Assembly: GCA_017453335.1 (NCBI GenBank)
Contig: JAFTKI010000080.1
Span: forward strand, 1-27,069
Length of the DNA: 27,069 bases
Source of the DNA: Clostridia bacterium
GTDB taxonomy: Bacteria; Bacillota_A; Clostridia; Oscillospirales; CAG-272
Reading direction: 5' to 3'
The notes under the pieces were generated by a model. The model did not search any database, had not been told where the DNA came from, and worked only from the letters and a program-made list of their open reading frames with translations. Shown in pieces: positions 1 to 7,617 of the stretch. The position numbers and the translations under genes were made by a program. Numbering within the stretch: position 1 is the stretch's first letter; the number at the start of each line of letters is the position of its first letter.

Positions 1-41
1 TCTCCCCACAAAACCACTCAATATTTTTGAAAAAGGGGTGC

Positions 42-108
42 GGGGGGCAATGAGGCGCCGAAGGCGACCATTGCTAAGTGGGGCTCTCGCCCCACTTACA
101 CTTTTCTT
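42..108. repeat. 67-bp intergenic repeat, copy 1
   Basis: This 67-base unit recurs base for base at 9101-9167. It contains a perfect stem-loop (TAAGTGGGG, 6-base loop, CCCCACTTA, at 75-98) and a smaller imperfect one built on CAATG...CATTG. It sits inside a G-rich/C-rich arm pair (GGGGTGCGGGG before, AGTTTCCCCCGCA after), as if placed into an older GGGGGAAACTTTTT-type hairpin. It begins about 37 bases past the stop of the minus-strand HPr-like gene, so it could end that transcript. Identity and hairpin are direct observations; terminator function is inference. Confidence 0.8.
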
Positions 109-144
109 TAAAAAGTTTCCCCCGCATCATTTTCATTTCTCTAA

Positions 145-384
145 TCAATCCTCAACGGGCAGAGAGTCGCCGACGATGAAGTCCTTGATCAGGTGATAGA
201 TCTCGGTTTCGGACTCGCAGAAGATCTGATCCCACTCGAAGGTGTACATTGAACCCAAAAGAGATTTTCCGTTTACGGTAAAGTTATCGCCATCGGTCAG
301 TGCGATCTTTCCGTTGTACTTGGTAGCAATTCCAACAAAGCGGTTTACATCTGCCATTGTGTCAAGTCTGATCTTGTATCTCAT
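145..384 (-). CDS. HPr-like protein lacking the active-site histidine
   Basis: The product is 79 residues, the usual HPr length of 80-90. HPr proteins carry phosphate in the sugar phosphotransferase system through a histidine near residue 15 and are regulated through Ser46. Here the N-terminal stretch (DTMADVNRFV, residues 8-17) has no histidine, while the KSLLGSM segment (residues 40-46) resembles the regulatory-serine region, with Ser41 in place of Ser46. A regulatory, Crh-like role is therefore more likely than phosphotransfer. The ATG at 384 is preceded by AAAGGA at good spacing; the longer open frame running up to 627 is not used because it overlaps the spoVM-like gene. It lies 32 bases after that gene on the same strand and is probably cotranscribed. 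The family call is fairly sure, the function is not. Confidence 0.75.
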   Translation of the reverse strand: MRYKIRLDTMADVNRFVGIATKYNGKIALTDGDNFTVNGKSLLGSMYTFEWDQIFCESETEIYHLIKDFIVGDSLPVED

Positions 385-416
385 AATTTTCGGATCCTTT
401 CTTTTTTTATATGAAT

Positions 417-512
417 TTAATGGTTTACTCGTTGTTTTTTCTCTGACGCGCCGAAGATACGGCGCAACAGGGGGGCTAACACGGGGGGCGCTTTCCAAAC
501 GATCATTTTCAT
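417..512 (-). CDS. spoVM: SpoVM-like sporulation mini-protein (31 aa)
   Basis: A 31-codon frame starts with ATG at 512 and is preceded by AGAAAGGAAG at ideal spacing. The peptide begins MKMIVWKAPPVLAPLLRRIF and then continues with GASEKK. Aligned without gaps to the 26-residue Bacillus subtilis SpoVM (as remembered), it keeps Met1, Lys2, Lys7, Pro9, Leu12, Arg17 and Gly21, and has the same amphipathic-helix pattern after Pro9. SpoVM binds the positively curved outer forespore membrane and anchors the SpoIVA coat platform. The next gene, HPr-like, starts 32 bases downstream. A CATATACT box near 568-575 could belong to a promoter, but I see no convincing -35. The call rests on a short alignment from memory; an unrelated small amphipathic peptide is the alternative. 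Confidence 0.7.
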   Translation of the reverse strand: MKMIVWKAPPVLAPLLRRIFGASEKKQRVNH

Positions 513-633
513 AGCAACGCTTCCTTTCTGATGTATCGAGGGCAAAAGCCATCACCTTCTGTTTGCAGTATATGCAAGCAGAGCTCGGGTTGCCTAAAAA
601 GAGTCGTTTCGTTGCGCTTTGCTTCAAAAATCG

Positions 634-1071
634 TTACACGTTTGCAAAAACAGCGCCTTCGTAGTACTTTTTCATTGCCGCGCGGAACACCGCCTTATCG
701 TTTTCGTGAGACAGCGATGCCTCGGCTTGCTCGATAGGTACCCACTCGACCTCGGCGATCTCGCCCTCTCGCGGACGGATCTCCTTTTGCGTGGTTTTTG
801 CTAAGAAATAGACCACCTCTTTGGACACCCCGGGAAGCGGGAAATAATGCACCGTCTCCCGAAAATCAGAGGTTTCGGGACGCACCTGTACGGCAGTCTC
901 CTCAAACACCTCACGCACAGCGGTCATATATTCGGTCTCGCCGCGCTCCATGTGTCCTTTGGGGAAGGAGCGACACCCGCCTGCCTTATGTCGGATCATC
1001 AATATATAGGTCTGATTGGTTTCTTCATCGCGGCGCAAGACCAGCGCACCGCAGGATTTTTCATACTGCAT
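634..1071 (-). CDS. Nudix hydrolase (possible Ap4A-type)
   Basis: A 145-residue Nudix-fold protein. The Nudix box runs from Gly39 to Val61 (GHMERGE then REVFEE), the metal-binding motif that hydrolyses nucleoside diphosphates linked to another group. The usual Gly after EE-x is Ala here (EETAV). SFPKGHMERGE resembles bis(5'-nucleosyl)-tetraphosphatases, so a housecleaning role on dinucleoside polyphosphates is plausible, but substrate cannot be read from sequence. The ATG at 1071 follows AAAGGAGTGAATCCG; earlier in-frame ATGs lie inside infB. It starts 28 bases after the infB stop on the same strand and is probably the last gene of that operon, where rbfA is commonly found. Confidence 0.88.
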   Translation of the reverse strand: MQYEKSCGALVLRRDEETNQTYILMIRHKAGGCRSFPKGHMERGETEYMTAVREVFEETAVQVRPETSDFRETVHYFPLPGVSKEVVYFLAKTTQKEIRPREGEIAEVEWVPIEQAEASLSHENDKAVFRAAMKKYYEGAVFANV

Positions 1072-1099
1072 CGGATTCACTCCTTTCTCCAAAAATTGA

Positions 1100-4048
1100 T
1101 TATTCGGGCTGGATCTGCTCCATAATGAAGGCTTCCAGAATGTCTCCAACCTTGATATCGTTGAACTTCTCCAAGCCAACACCGCACTCGTAGCCGCTTG
1201 CTACCTCACGCACGTCATCCTTGAAGCGCTTGAGCGACGAGATCTTATCCTCGAAGATCACGATACCGTCACGAACCACACGGATCTGCGACTGACGGGT
1301 GATCTTACCGTCCTGAATATAAGAGCCTGCAATGGTTCCGACATTGGGAACGTGAATGGTCTGGCGAACCTCGGCGTGTCCCAACAGATTTTCGCGGAAC
1401 TTGGGTGCCAGCATACCGCGCATTGCGGCTTGAATTTCTTCGATACATTCGTAAATAACGCGATACGTGCGCACTTCTACATTCTGGCGCTCGGCAGAAT
1501 CAAGCGCACTCTTGTCGGGACGCACGTTGAAGCCGACAATGATCGCGTTGGACGCTGCCGCAAAGGTCACGTCGCCCTCGGTGATACCGCCTGCCGCCGC
1601 GTGGATCACGCGCACCTTGACTTCCTCGTTGGAAAGCTTGACCAAGGATGCCTTGACCGCTTCCACGGAGCCGTCTACGTCTGCCTTGACGATGATGTTC
1701 AGATCCTTGACACCCTCCGAGATCTGCGCAAACAGATCGTTGAGGTTGGCTCTTGCATTTGCCTTGAACACATCCTCCTTAGCGCGGTCGCGTCTCTGAT
1801 CAGCAAGTGTTCTTGCCATTCTTTCGTCCTCAACCACCTGGAATTCGTCACCTGCAGAGGGTACCTCGGAAAGTCCCGTGATCTCAACGGGAACCGAAGG
1901 AGCCGCTTCCTTGAGGCTACGTCCGGTATGGTCGGTCATCGAACGTACGTGGCCGACAGCCGTACCCGCGATGATGATATCTCCGCTGTGCAGAGTACCG
2001 TTCTGTACCAAAACCGTTGCAACGGGGCCGCGTCCGCGGTCGAGCTTTGCCTCGATCACAAGACCCTTTGCACGGCGGTTGGGATTTGCTTTGAGTTCTT
2101 TTACGTCTGCCACCAGAAGCACGCTCTCCAACAGATCGTCAATACCCTGATGCGTCAGTGCCGAAACGGGTACGCAGATCGCGTCGCCTCCCCATTCCTC
2201 GGGAACCAGACCGTATTTGGTCAGCTCCTGCTTGATCGCGTCGGGATTTGCGGTGGGCTTATCCATTTTGTTGATCGCTACTACAATATCAATGTTTGCC
2301 GCCTTGGCATGGTTGATCGCCTCAACCGTCTGGGGCATAACGCCGTCATCGGCAGCAACGACCAGAATTGCAATATCGGTTGCCATTGCTCCGCGCGCAC
2401 GCATTGCGGTAAACGCCGCGTGACCGGGGGTATCCAGGAAGGTGATATCTCTGCCGCCTGCCTTGACACGGTACGCACCGATGTGCTGTGTGATACCGCC
2501 TGCCTCGCCTGCGGTTACGTTTGCGTTACGGATCGCATCCAGAATTGAGGTCTTACCGTGGTCAACGTGTCCCATAACGCACACAACGGGTGCGCGGCCG
2601 ACGAGCTGTTCCTCGGTATCCTCTGCCTCGTCAAACAGCTTTTCCTCGATGCTGACCACCACCTCGGGAGTTGCGGCAATGCCGAACTCATCGGCAACGA
2701 GTGCCGCCGTATCGTAGTCGATGCTCTGGTTGATGGTTGCCATCATACCCATCATCATCAGCTTTTTCACGACCTCACCTGCCGTCACGTGCAGCTTGGA
2801 GGCAAGCTGTCCAACGATGATCTCCTCGGGCAGCTCTACCGATGTGGGCTTGTGCGTCACAACGGGAGCGGGAGCGGCCTGCTGCTGTCCGCGGCGGTTC
2901 TTGCCGCCCTTGGCAAAGCGATTGCCGGGCTGTTGGTTGCCGTTCTGACGGTTCTGCGCATTGTTTGCGCCCTTTTTCAGCTTCTGGTTGCCGCCCTGCA
3001 GCTTGGAATCCGAATCCGAAACGAAATTATCGAGTCTTTCATCATATTTGGACAGATCGACCGTAGAAGTACGGGTATCGATCACACGGGGGCCCTTACG
3101 GGTGCCGTCGGGATTGAGATTGGTCGAAGCTCCGCGCACGATAGGCTGAGCCTTGAAGGTATCTCTGGGACCGCTCTGAACGAACTCTCCCTTGTCCCCG
3201 CCCATGCCGCGGTCAAATCTGCCGCCCTGGCGGTTGCCGCCCTGACGGTTATCGCGTGCGGGACGGTTATCCTGGCGGTTGCCTCCCGCTGCAAAGGAGC
3301 CCTGACGCGCGCCACCCATCGGTGCGCCGCCAAAGTTACCCTGCGGCTTCTGTCCTCCTGCGGGAGCACCTGCACCAAAGGCAGGTCTTTGCTGTCCCTG
3401 GGGACGGTTGTTCTGCGCGCCGGCTGCTGCGCCTGCGCGGGGAATAAACGGTGTTGCGCTTCCCCCACCCTGCGGATGATAGGGGTTGCCTGTGTAAGGC
3501 TGACGTGCCGCCGGCTTCTTCTCGCCCGCATCGGCTGCTCCCTGACGGACGGTTTCCTGCTTTGCGACAGTCTTCTCTTCTTTTTGTTCCTTCTGCACCT
3601 CGGCGCTTTGCGGACGCTTCTCTGTGCGGTCATTTACTTTTGCGGCAGGCTTCTCGGATGCCGCAGGAGCCTTTACGCTCTCTTTTTTGGCAGGCTCAGC
3701 CTTCTTCTCCTCGACTCGGGGAGCCTCTGCTGCCTGTTCGGGCTTTTTAGCCTGTTCAGCCACCTCAGCCTGTTTGGGAGCTTCCGCCTTTTCGGTCTTC
3801 TTCGGTGCCGCCTTTTTGACCTTTGAGGGAATTTGCGTCACTCCGTCCAGATAATCTCCGATATTGGTGATCTGGTTTGCCTTGGTCAGCGTATCGAACA
3901 AAATGTCGAATTCCGCAGGCTCAAGTGCCTTCTGGGTAGACTTCGCCTCAACGCCGTTATCGGCAAGAATCTCCACAAGATCCTTGCTTTTCAGCCCCAA
4001 GTCCTTTGCCAGCTTTGTCAGTTTGAATTGTTGATTGATTGCAGCCAT
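1100..4048 (-). CDS. infB: Translation initiation factor IF-2
   Basis: A 982-residue IF-2, the GTPase that brings initiator tRNA to the ribosome. Domain order: an IF2_N helical domain (residues 1-60); a long Lys/Glu/Ala-rich linker (75-180); a Gly/Arg/Gln/Asn-rich low-complexity stretch (185-395); a second IF2_N-like segment (about 405-460); then the GTPase domain with G1 GHVDHGKT (493-500), DTPGH (539-543), NKMD (593-596) and SAL (629-631); then domains II, III and the initiator-tRNA-binding C-terminal domain. The linker makes it longer than compact IF-2 proteins. The start ATG at 4048 follows AGGAGG at close spacing. A hairpin (4061-4090) lies just before that site. The gene is fifth in the rimP operon. 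Confidence 0.97.
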   Translation of the reverse strand: MAAINQQFKLTKLAKDLGLKSKDLVEILADNGVEAKSTQKALEPAEFDILFDTLTKANQITNIGDYLDGVTQIPSKVKKAAPKKTEKAEAPKQAEVAEQAKKPEQAAEAPRVEEKKAEPAKKESVKAPAASEKPAAKVNDRTEKRPQSAEVQKEQKEEKTVAKQETVRQGAADAGEKKPAARQPYTGNPYHPQGGGSATPFIPRAGAAAGAQNNRPQGQQRPAFGAGAPAGGQKPQGNFGGAPMGGARQGSFAAGGNRQDNRPARDNRQGGNRQGGRFDRGMGGDKGEFVQSGPRDTFKAQPIVRGASTNLNPDGTRKGPRVIDTRTSTVDLSKYDERLDNFVSDSDSKLQGGNQKLKKGANNAQNRQNGNQQPGNRFAKGGKNRRGQQQAAPAPVVTHKPTSVELPEEIIVGQLASKLHVTAGEVVKKLMMMGMMATINQSIDYDTAALVADEFGIAATPEVVVSIEEKLFDEAEDTEEQLVGRAPVVCVMGHVDHGKTSILDAIRNANVTAGEAGGITQHIGAYRVKAGGRDITFLDTPGHAAFTAMRARGAMATDIAILVVAADDGVMPQTVEAINHAKAANIDIVVAINKMDKPTANPDAIKQELTKYGLVPEEWGGDAICVPVSALTHQGIDDLLESVLLVADVKELKANPNRRAKGLVIEAKLDRGRGPVATVLVQNGTLHSGDIIIAGTAVGHVRSMTDHTGRSLKEAAPSVPVEITGLSEVPSAGDEFQVVEDERMARTLADQRRDRAKEDVFKANARANLNDLFAQISEGVKDLNIIVKADVDGSVEAVKASLVKLSNEEVKVRVIHAAAGGITEGDVTFAAASNAIIVGFNVRPDKSALDSAERQNVEVRTYRVIYECIEEIQAAMRGMLAPKFRENLLGHAEVRQTIHVPNVGTIAGSYIQDGKITRQSQIRVVRDGIVIFEDKISSLKRFKDDVREVASGYECGVGLEKFNDIKVGDILEAFIMEQIQPE

Positions 4049-4060
4049 AGTTCCTCCTGT

Positions 4061-4090
4061 TTTTCCGTGTCACCGCAAACGACACGAAAA
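4061..4090 (-). promoter_or_regulatory. Hairpin in front of the infB ribosome binding site
   Basis: On the minus strand, TTTTCGTGTC and GACACGGAAAA pair (one bulge) around a 9-base loop, ending within a few bases of the AGGAGG of infB. There is no U-run after it, so it does not look like a terminator; it may affect ribosome access or mRNA processing between ylxQ and infB. Pairing is seen; function is inferred. Confidence 0.45.
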
Positions 4091-4130
4091 GTCTAAAATG
4101 TTCGTCGCCTCCGAAGAGAATTACGGAAGC

Positions 4131-4457
4131 TTATCTTTCTCTGAGTGTATTCTCCACCAGACGGCAGAGATTTTCGTCGCAAACGGCAACCGCCGCCACG
4201 CGACCGCTCTTTCCCACCGCCGCGGCAAGGGCTTCCCCGTCGATCTCCAAGCGGATCAGGCGCACACCGTAAAAGGCAGATCTGTCCGACAGCCTTTTTG
4301 CGGTATTTTCGGAGTTATCCGAAGCGCACAGCACCAAGCAGGGCTTTTTCTTTCCCTTCAGTGCCTCGCAGATCATCGGTGTTCCCATTACCAACTGCCG
4401 CGCCTTGGCACAAAGCCCCAACGCCTGCAGTGTTTTTGAAGTGTCCTTATGCTCCAT
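4131..4457 (-). CDS. ylxQ: L7Ae-family ribosomal protein-like YlxQ
   Basis: A 108-residue member of the L7Ae/L30e/Gadd45 RNA-binding family, in its standard place between ylxR and infB. The N-terminal part has the family pattern LGLCAKARQLVMG (about residues 12-24), followed by alternating strand/helix segments ending in a DENLCRLVENTL helix. YlxQ is thought to bind structured RNA such as kink-turns; it is dispensable in Bacillus. The ATG at 4457 is chosen because upstream codons lie within ylxR; it overlaps the ylxR end by 11 bases, which suggests translational coupling. Confidence 0.85.
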   Translation of the reverse strand: MEHKDTSKTLQALGLCAKARQLVMGTPMICEALKGKKKPCLVLCASDNSENTAKRLSDRSAFYGVRLIRLEIDGEALAAAVGKSGRVAAVAVCDENLCRLVENTLRER

Positions 4458-4725
4458 GCGATTCCAGCTCCGCTTCCATTGCGTCAAAGACCGCCTCGGG
4501 GATCTCACATTCCAAAACCCGACCGATCCTTCCCGATTTCCGCGCCCGTCTGAGACATTTCACATCGCGGCACAAATACGCACCTCTTCCCGACTTTTTG
4601 CCAACGAAATCAAGAGTGACCTCGCCCTCGGGACTTCTTACCACGCGCAAAAGCTCGATCTTGGGCTTATGCTCGTTGCACCCCATGCACTGCCGCATGG
4701 GAATCTTTCTGATCTTTTTTTCCAT
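4447..4725 (-). CDS. ylxR: YlxR (DUF448) RNA-binding protein
   Basis: A 92-residue YlxR/DUF448 protein. It shows the hallmark start (KIPMRQCMGC), a conserved GRGAYLC segment around residues 47-53 and a basic surface (CLRRARKSGRIGR). YlxR is a small nucleic-acid-binding protein of the nusA-infB operon; in some bacteria it modulates transcription or RNase P activity. The start at 4725 lies 10 bases after the nusA stop with no strong ribosome binding site, which suggests coupling to nusA translation. Length and context match the family. Confidence 0.92.
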   Translation of the reverse strand: MEKKIRKIPMRQCMGCNEHKPKIELLRVVRSPEGEVTLDFVGKKSGRGAYLCRDVKCLRRARKSGRIGRVLECEIPEAVFDAMEAELESHGA

Positions 4726-4735
4726 ATCGGATCGG

Positions 4736-5761
4736 TCAATCTGCCTTGATATCGATCTTGTAGCCGGTCAGACGAGCCGCCAAACGGGCATTCTGTCCCT
4801 CGCGTCCGATCGCCAAGGAGAGCTGATCGGGAGCAACCTGCACGCGGCAGGCTCTCTCGGCAGTCATGGTAACCGAGATCACCTTTGCGGGAGCCAGCGC
4901 CGAAGCGATGTACTCCTCGGGCTGCTCGCTGTATTTCACAACGTCAACCTTTTCTCCGCGCAATTCCTCCACGATGGTGGCAATACGCGCGCTGTGGTTA
5001 CCAAGGCATGCGCCTACGGGATCCACATCCTCGTCACGCGACCATACCGAAATCTTGGTACGCGATCCTGCCTCACGGGCAACACCCTTGACCATTACGA
5101 TACCGTCCGCGATCTCGGGGATCTCCAATTCGAACATACGGCGAACCAATCCCGCGTGCGAACGCGAAAGAGTTACCACAGGTCCGCGGGACTCCTTGTT
5201 GACCTCCATTACGAATACCTTGATCTTATCGCCAACGTAAAACTCCTCGCCGGGGATCTGCTCGGAATGCAGTAGCACCGCACGGCTGGTATCGGTTTCC
5301 AGCACAACGTTTCCGGTCTCCTTGTCAACCTTGCTGACGGTTGCCGTGATGATCTCCTCGTGCTTGGTCTCATAAGCCTCCTGCATCACGCGGCGTTCAC
5401 CCTCGCGGATGCCCTGAATGATCACAGACTTTGCGGCGGCGGCACTCAAGCGGCGGAAGTTCTTGGTCTTGACCTCGGTCTCCATGATCATTCCGACCTT
5501 ATATTTCTTTGCAACTGCCTTTGCGTCGGCAAGCGAGATCTGTGTCTCGGGATCCTCGACCTCCTCGACAACCTCTTTTTGCTGGTACACGCGAACATCC
5601 TTCTTTGCAGGATCGATCAGCACGCGAACATTGGTGTTGTTGCCATATTCTTTCTTATACGCCGATACCAACGCCGCCTCGATCTTCTCGATCATGTACT
5701 CTGCAGGAATACCCTTTTCCTTTTCCAAAAGATCCAACGCAGTAAAAAACTCTGTGTTCAT
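4736..5761 (-). CDS. nusA: Transcription termination/antitermination factor NusA
   Basis: A 341-residue NusA, the short form typical of Gram-positive bacteria without C-terminal acidic repeats. The N-terminal RNA-polymerase-binding domain (1-130) is followed by an S1 domain (about 134-200) and two KH domains (about 205-341), ending with SLAIGREGQNARLAARLTG (315-333). NusA tunes pausing, termination and antitermination. One oddity: the first KH loop reads CLGNHSARI where most NusA proteins, as I recall them, have a second glycine (GxxG). The ATG at 5761 follows AGAAAGGA. It lies 62 bases downstream of rimP in the same operon. Confidence 0.97.
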   Translation of the reverse strand: MNTEFFTALDLLEKEKGIPAEYMIEKIEAALVSAYKKEYGNNTNVRVLIDPAKKDVRVYQQKEVVEEVEDPETQISLADAKAVAKKYKVGMIMETEVKTKNFRRLSAAAAKSVIIQGIREGERRVMQEAYETKHEEIITATVSKVDKETGNVVLETDTSRAVLLHSEQIPGEEFYVGDKIKVFVMEVNKESRGPVVTLSRSHAGLVRRMFELEIPEIADGIVMVKGVAREAGSRTKISVWSRDEDVDPVGACLGNHSARIATIVEELRGEKVDVVKYSEQPEEYIASALAPAKVISVTMTAERACRVQVAPDQLSLAIGREGQNARLAARLTGYKIDIKAD

Positions 5762-5823
5762 TTCTGTAAATCCTTTCTGAATTCTCTATACACGCAAATC
5801 ATTGATTTTCTGTTTTTGGTCAA

Positions 5824-6297
5824 TTACTCAAACTCGTAATGCGTTTTGAGCAATGCGATCGCCTCACGGGCAAAGGTCTTTTTCACACCGTCGCAATCCA
5901 ATACGACGTTTCCGTCCTCGTCCAGTCCCAAAAGGACTCCGTGGTAGATCTTTGCGCCGTCGATCGGAGCATACAGGCGAAGCTCCACGTCCCACTCCTC
6001 GCAGGCAAGGATGTGCATATCGCACTTCAGCTCGCGCTCGATGCCGGGAGACGAGATCTCCAAGTGGTAGGCTTCCTCGATGGGATCAGCCTCATCCAAA
6101 AGCGGATCGATGGCACGGTGCATCTTCTCGCAATCCTCGATGTTGATGCCTTCCTCGCTGTCGATGGTGATGCGCAGATACATATCCGCGCCCTCTTTCA
6201 CATATTCTACGTCCCACAGGAAGTAGCCCAATTCCTCGGCAAGAGGTTCTGCGATCGCCTTGACCGCCGCAACCACGCCGCCTCCGTTCTTTTTCAT
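5824..6297 (-). CDS. rimP: Ribosome maturation factor RimP
   Basis: A 157-residue RimP, required for maturation of the 30S ribosomal subunit. The N-terminal domain contains the family features DVEYVKEG, LRITIDSEEGINIEDCE and YHLEISSPGIER (about residues 80-91); the C-terminal part is the Sm-like barrel (LLGLDEDGNVVLD). It is the first gene of the operon leading to infB. The ATG at 6297 sits about 100 bases downstream of a strong promoter and a leader hairpin. Confidence 0.96.
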   Translation of the reverse strand: MKKNGGGVVAAVKAIAEPLAEELGYFLWDVEYVKEGADMYLRITIDSEEGINIEDCEKMHRAIDPLLDEADPIEEAYHLEISSPGIERELKCDMHILACEEWDVELRLYAPIDGAKIYHGVLLGLDEDGNVVLDCDGVKKTFAREAIALLKTHYEFE

Positions 6298-6355
6298 GGT
6301 TCAAAGGCTCCCTTATATTTTATACTTTTATTTTTTCCGACTTTCAAAAAATTAA

Positions 6356-6375
6356 GAGTGGATAAAAACCCACTC
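6356..6375 (-). promoter_or_regulatory. Leader hairpin of the rimP operon
   Basis: Between the promoter and rimP the minus strand carries GAGTGG, an 8-base loop and CCACTC, followed by a U-rich run (TTAATTTTTT). This is the shape of an intrinsic terminator and could act as an attenuator for the operon. Similar GGGAGTGGGT leaders before rimP are familiar to me from other Firmicutes, but I cannot verify a family assignment here. Confidence 0.55.
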
Positions 6376-6404
6376 CCACGCTACTCTATACTCTACCGTA
6401 ACAT

Positions 6405-6433
6405 AGTATATCACATTTTTTTCCTGTTTTCAA
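6405..6433 (-). promoter_or_regulatory. Sigma-A promoter of the rimP operon
   Basis: On the minus strand, TTGAAA (6428-6433), a 17-base spacer and TATACT (6405-6410) form a near-consensus housekeeping promoter. Transcription should begin near 6398 and give a leader of about 100 bases. Confidence 0.8.
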
Positions 6434-6491
6434 CCCTTTTTTAAAATTTTTTTAATTTTATTGAAAGTTTTTTCTCGGGGACGCGTTTTTT

Positions 6492-6745
6492 GGGGGAACT
6501 TTTGAAAAAGTTTCCCCAAACCCCTTCAAAACTTTTCATCAATTAAGAACCGCCGAGCCCGCATGAGCCGCTAAACACGTCTCACGCAAACTCGGCGGTT
6601 TGATGAAATTTTTTTGTTGCTGCAAAATTTATTGTTTCTACGTTACTTGTTTGTGAAATAACCCTTGAACTGTGTACGCTGACATATAGAATAGTTCTCG
6701 CAAATTCTTGGGGTCCCTTCCCCAAGAATTCCACAGACGCGAGAA
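6492..6745 (-). repeat. Four-hairpin structured repeat, copy C (inverted)
   Basis: Read on the minus strand, this copy lines up with the copies at 7091-7329 and 8838-9084. In order: hairpin 1 (11-bp stem at 6703-6730, TTGGGG/CCCCAA); a linker containing TTGCGAGAACTATT; a diverged TATTTCACAAAC segment matching the hairpin-2 region; hairpin 3 (6550-6598, 21-bp stem with one mismatch and four wobble pairs, loop TGTTTAG); and hairpin 4 (6492-6517, GGGGAACTTTT type). It is the most diverged copy. It may be a non-autonomous mobile element or a structured RNA; orientation is supported because the wobble pairs are valid G-U pairs only on the minus strand. Confidence 0.7.
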
Positions 6746-6837
6746 GTTGTTTTGTCATGAAAAAGTTCGCACAAACCTTGTAGGAACGATCATTGATCCT
6801 CCGCTCTATGAAATTACAACTAGTAAGCCGACTACAG

Positions 6838-7050
6838 AAAGCCTTCTCCAGCGGAGAAGGTGGCGGCGTAGCCGACGGATGAGGAGAGCCTTGATGTACT
6901 TTGTTATTCTGTCTGTATTTGATAGTTTCTTTATGACTATAACTTATATAACTTACCAAACTATGATTGTATAAACAAACAGCGTAGCCGTCCCTCCTCA
7001 TCCGTCAGCCGACAAGCGGCTGCCACCTTCCCCGCTGGGGAAGGCTTTTT
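6838..7050. repeat. Inverted-repeat element (MITE-like)
   Basis: Two arms of about 50-57 bases are inverted copies: AAAGCCTTCTCCAGCGGAGA... (from 6838, through GGATGAGGAG) and CTCCTCATCCGTC... (from 6994 to GGCTTTTT at 7050). Each arm itself folds (CTTCTCC-AGC-GGAGAAG; CTTCCCC-GCT-GGGGAAG). About 107 AT-rich bases separate them and no transposase is present. I know similar AGCCTTCCCCAGCGGGGAAGG motifs as common intergenic repeats in gut Clostridia. A degenerate copy of the GATCATTGATC palindrome seen at 21654-21672 lies just before it (about 6778-6804). Confidence 0.7.
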
Positions 7051-7090
7051 GATAGTACGTAATCGCAAATCGTTGCGCCTATTCGTGCGT

Positions 7091-7329
7091 TTCTACTATC
7101 GGTGAGAAAAAGGGGCAGGGGCCCCGTTTCTTGCGAGAGCTATTGTTCTGTCAATATACAAAAGAAAAACGCTATTTCACGAACCAACAGCGTACAATGT
7201 GTCACTTTTATTAACTCCAAACCGCCGAGGTTGCGTGAGTCGTGTTTAGCGGCTCATGCAACCTCGGCGGTTCAAAGCGGTGAAAGTTTTTGAAGGGGGT
7301 GCGGGGGAAACTTTTTCGAAAAGACTCCC
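7091..7329 (+). repeat. Four-hairpin structured repeat, copy A
   Basis: Copy A begins TTCTACTATCGGTGAG, nearly identical to copy B at 8838 over the first 100 bases. It holds hairpin 1 (GGGG-CAGGGG-CCCC with AGAAA/TTTCT below), hairpin 2 (7170-7192, CGCTATT/AACAGCG), hairpin 3 (7222-7270, 21-bp stem, loop TGTTTAG) and an imperfect hairpin 4 (7303-7329, CTTTTTCGAAAAG core). The last hairpin ends 13 bases past the stop of the minus-strand XRE gene. No open frame explains the conservation. Confidence 0.75.
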
Positions 7330-7342
7330 TTATAAAGCTTTT

Positions 7343-7552
7343 TTACGACGGCAAATCGGACAAGCCGATAAAATAGTCCGAGCTGACACCGTAAAACCGG
7401 CAGAGCTTGATTAAATCGTCAATTTTTAACTCTGCCCTGCCGTCTTCGATATGGCTGTAGCCCTGTTGCGATTTGTTGATGATTTGGGCGACCTCTCTTT
7501 GCGTCAAATCACGGTCTTCCCTTAAATTTCGCATTCGGATTCTGTAATTCAT
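7343..7552 (-). CDS. XRE-family (Cro/CI-type) transcriptional regulator
   Basis: A 69-residue, single-domain helix-turn-helix repressor. The HTH spans about residues 17-36 (LTQREVAQIINKSQQGYSHI) and the domain ends with LIKLCRFYGVSSDYFIGL, standard for the XRE/HTH_3 family. The ATG at 7552 follows AAGGGAAG; an upstream in-frame ATG at 7600 is not chosen because it has no such site and falls on the operator. It is transcribed away from the neighbouring membrane-protein gene, and two perfect palindromes between them are its likely binding sites, so it probably represses both promoters. Such small repressors are common in mobile and stress cassettes. Confidence 0.88.
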   Translation of the reverse strand: MNYRIRMRNLREDRDLTQREVAQIINKSQQGYSHIEDGRAELKIDDLIKLCRFYGVSSDYFIGLSDLPS

Positions 7553-7589
7553 GTTTTCTTCCCTTTTCACATTTTTATGTAAAAAGTTT

Positions 7590-7617
7590 ATCATACTCAT
7601 AAATTGAGTATTGACAA
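7590..7617 (-). promoter_or_regulatory. Promoter of the XRE regulator gene
   Basis: On the minus strand: TTGTCA (7612-7617), a 16-base spacer and TATGAT (7590-7595). Its -35 box overlaps, on the opposite strand, the -35 box of the divergent promoter. Both boxes lie against the operators, consistent with autoregulation. Confidence 0.65.
7593..7611. promoter_or_regulatory. Operator 1 (ATACTCA-N5-TGAGTAT)
   Basis: A perfect 7-5-7 inverted repeat, identical in both arms to operator 2. It covers the spacer and the -10 edge of the XRE promoter and touches the -35 of the divergent promoter. Probably bound by the adjacent XRE protein (inference). Confidence 0.8.

Noticed and set aside
145..627. A 160-residue reading of the HPr-like gene
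   Set aside because: The extra N-terminus covers the spoVM-like gene in another frame, and a good ribosome binding site precedes the internal ATG at 384.
1352..3826. Long plus-strand open frames opposite infB (398 and 422 codons)
   Set aside because: They are antisense shadows of a GC-rich, strongly biased gene; the minus-strand IF-2 has complete domains, and the opposite frames show no family features or ribosome binding sites.
6582..7001. 139-codon minus-strand frame across the repeats
   Set aside because: It is made of hairpin and inverted-repeat sequence, with no ribosome binding site or protein-like composition.
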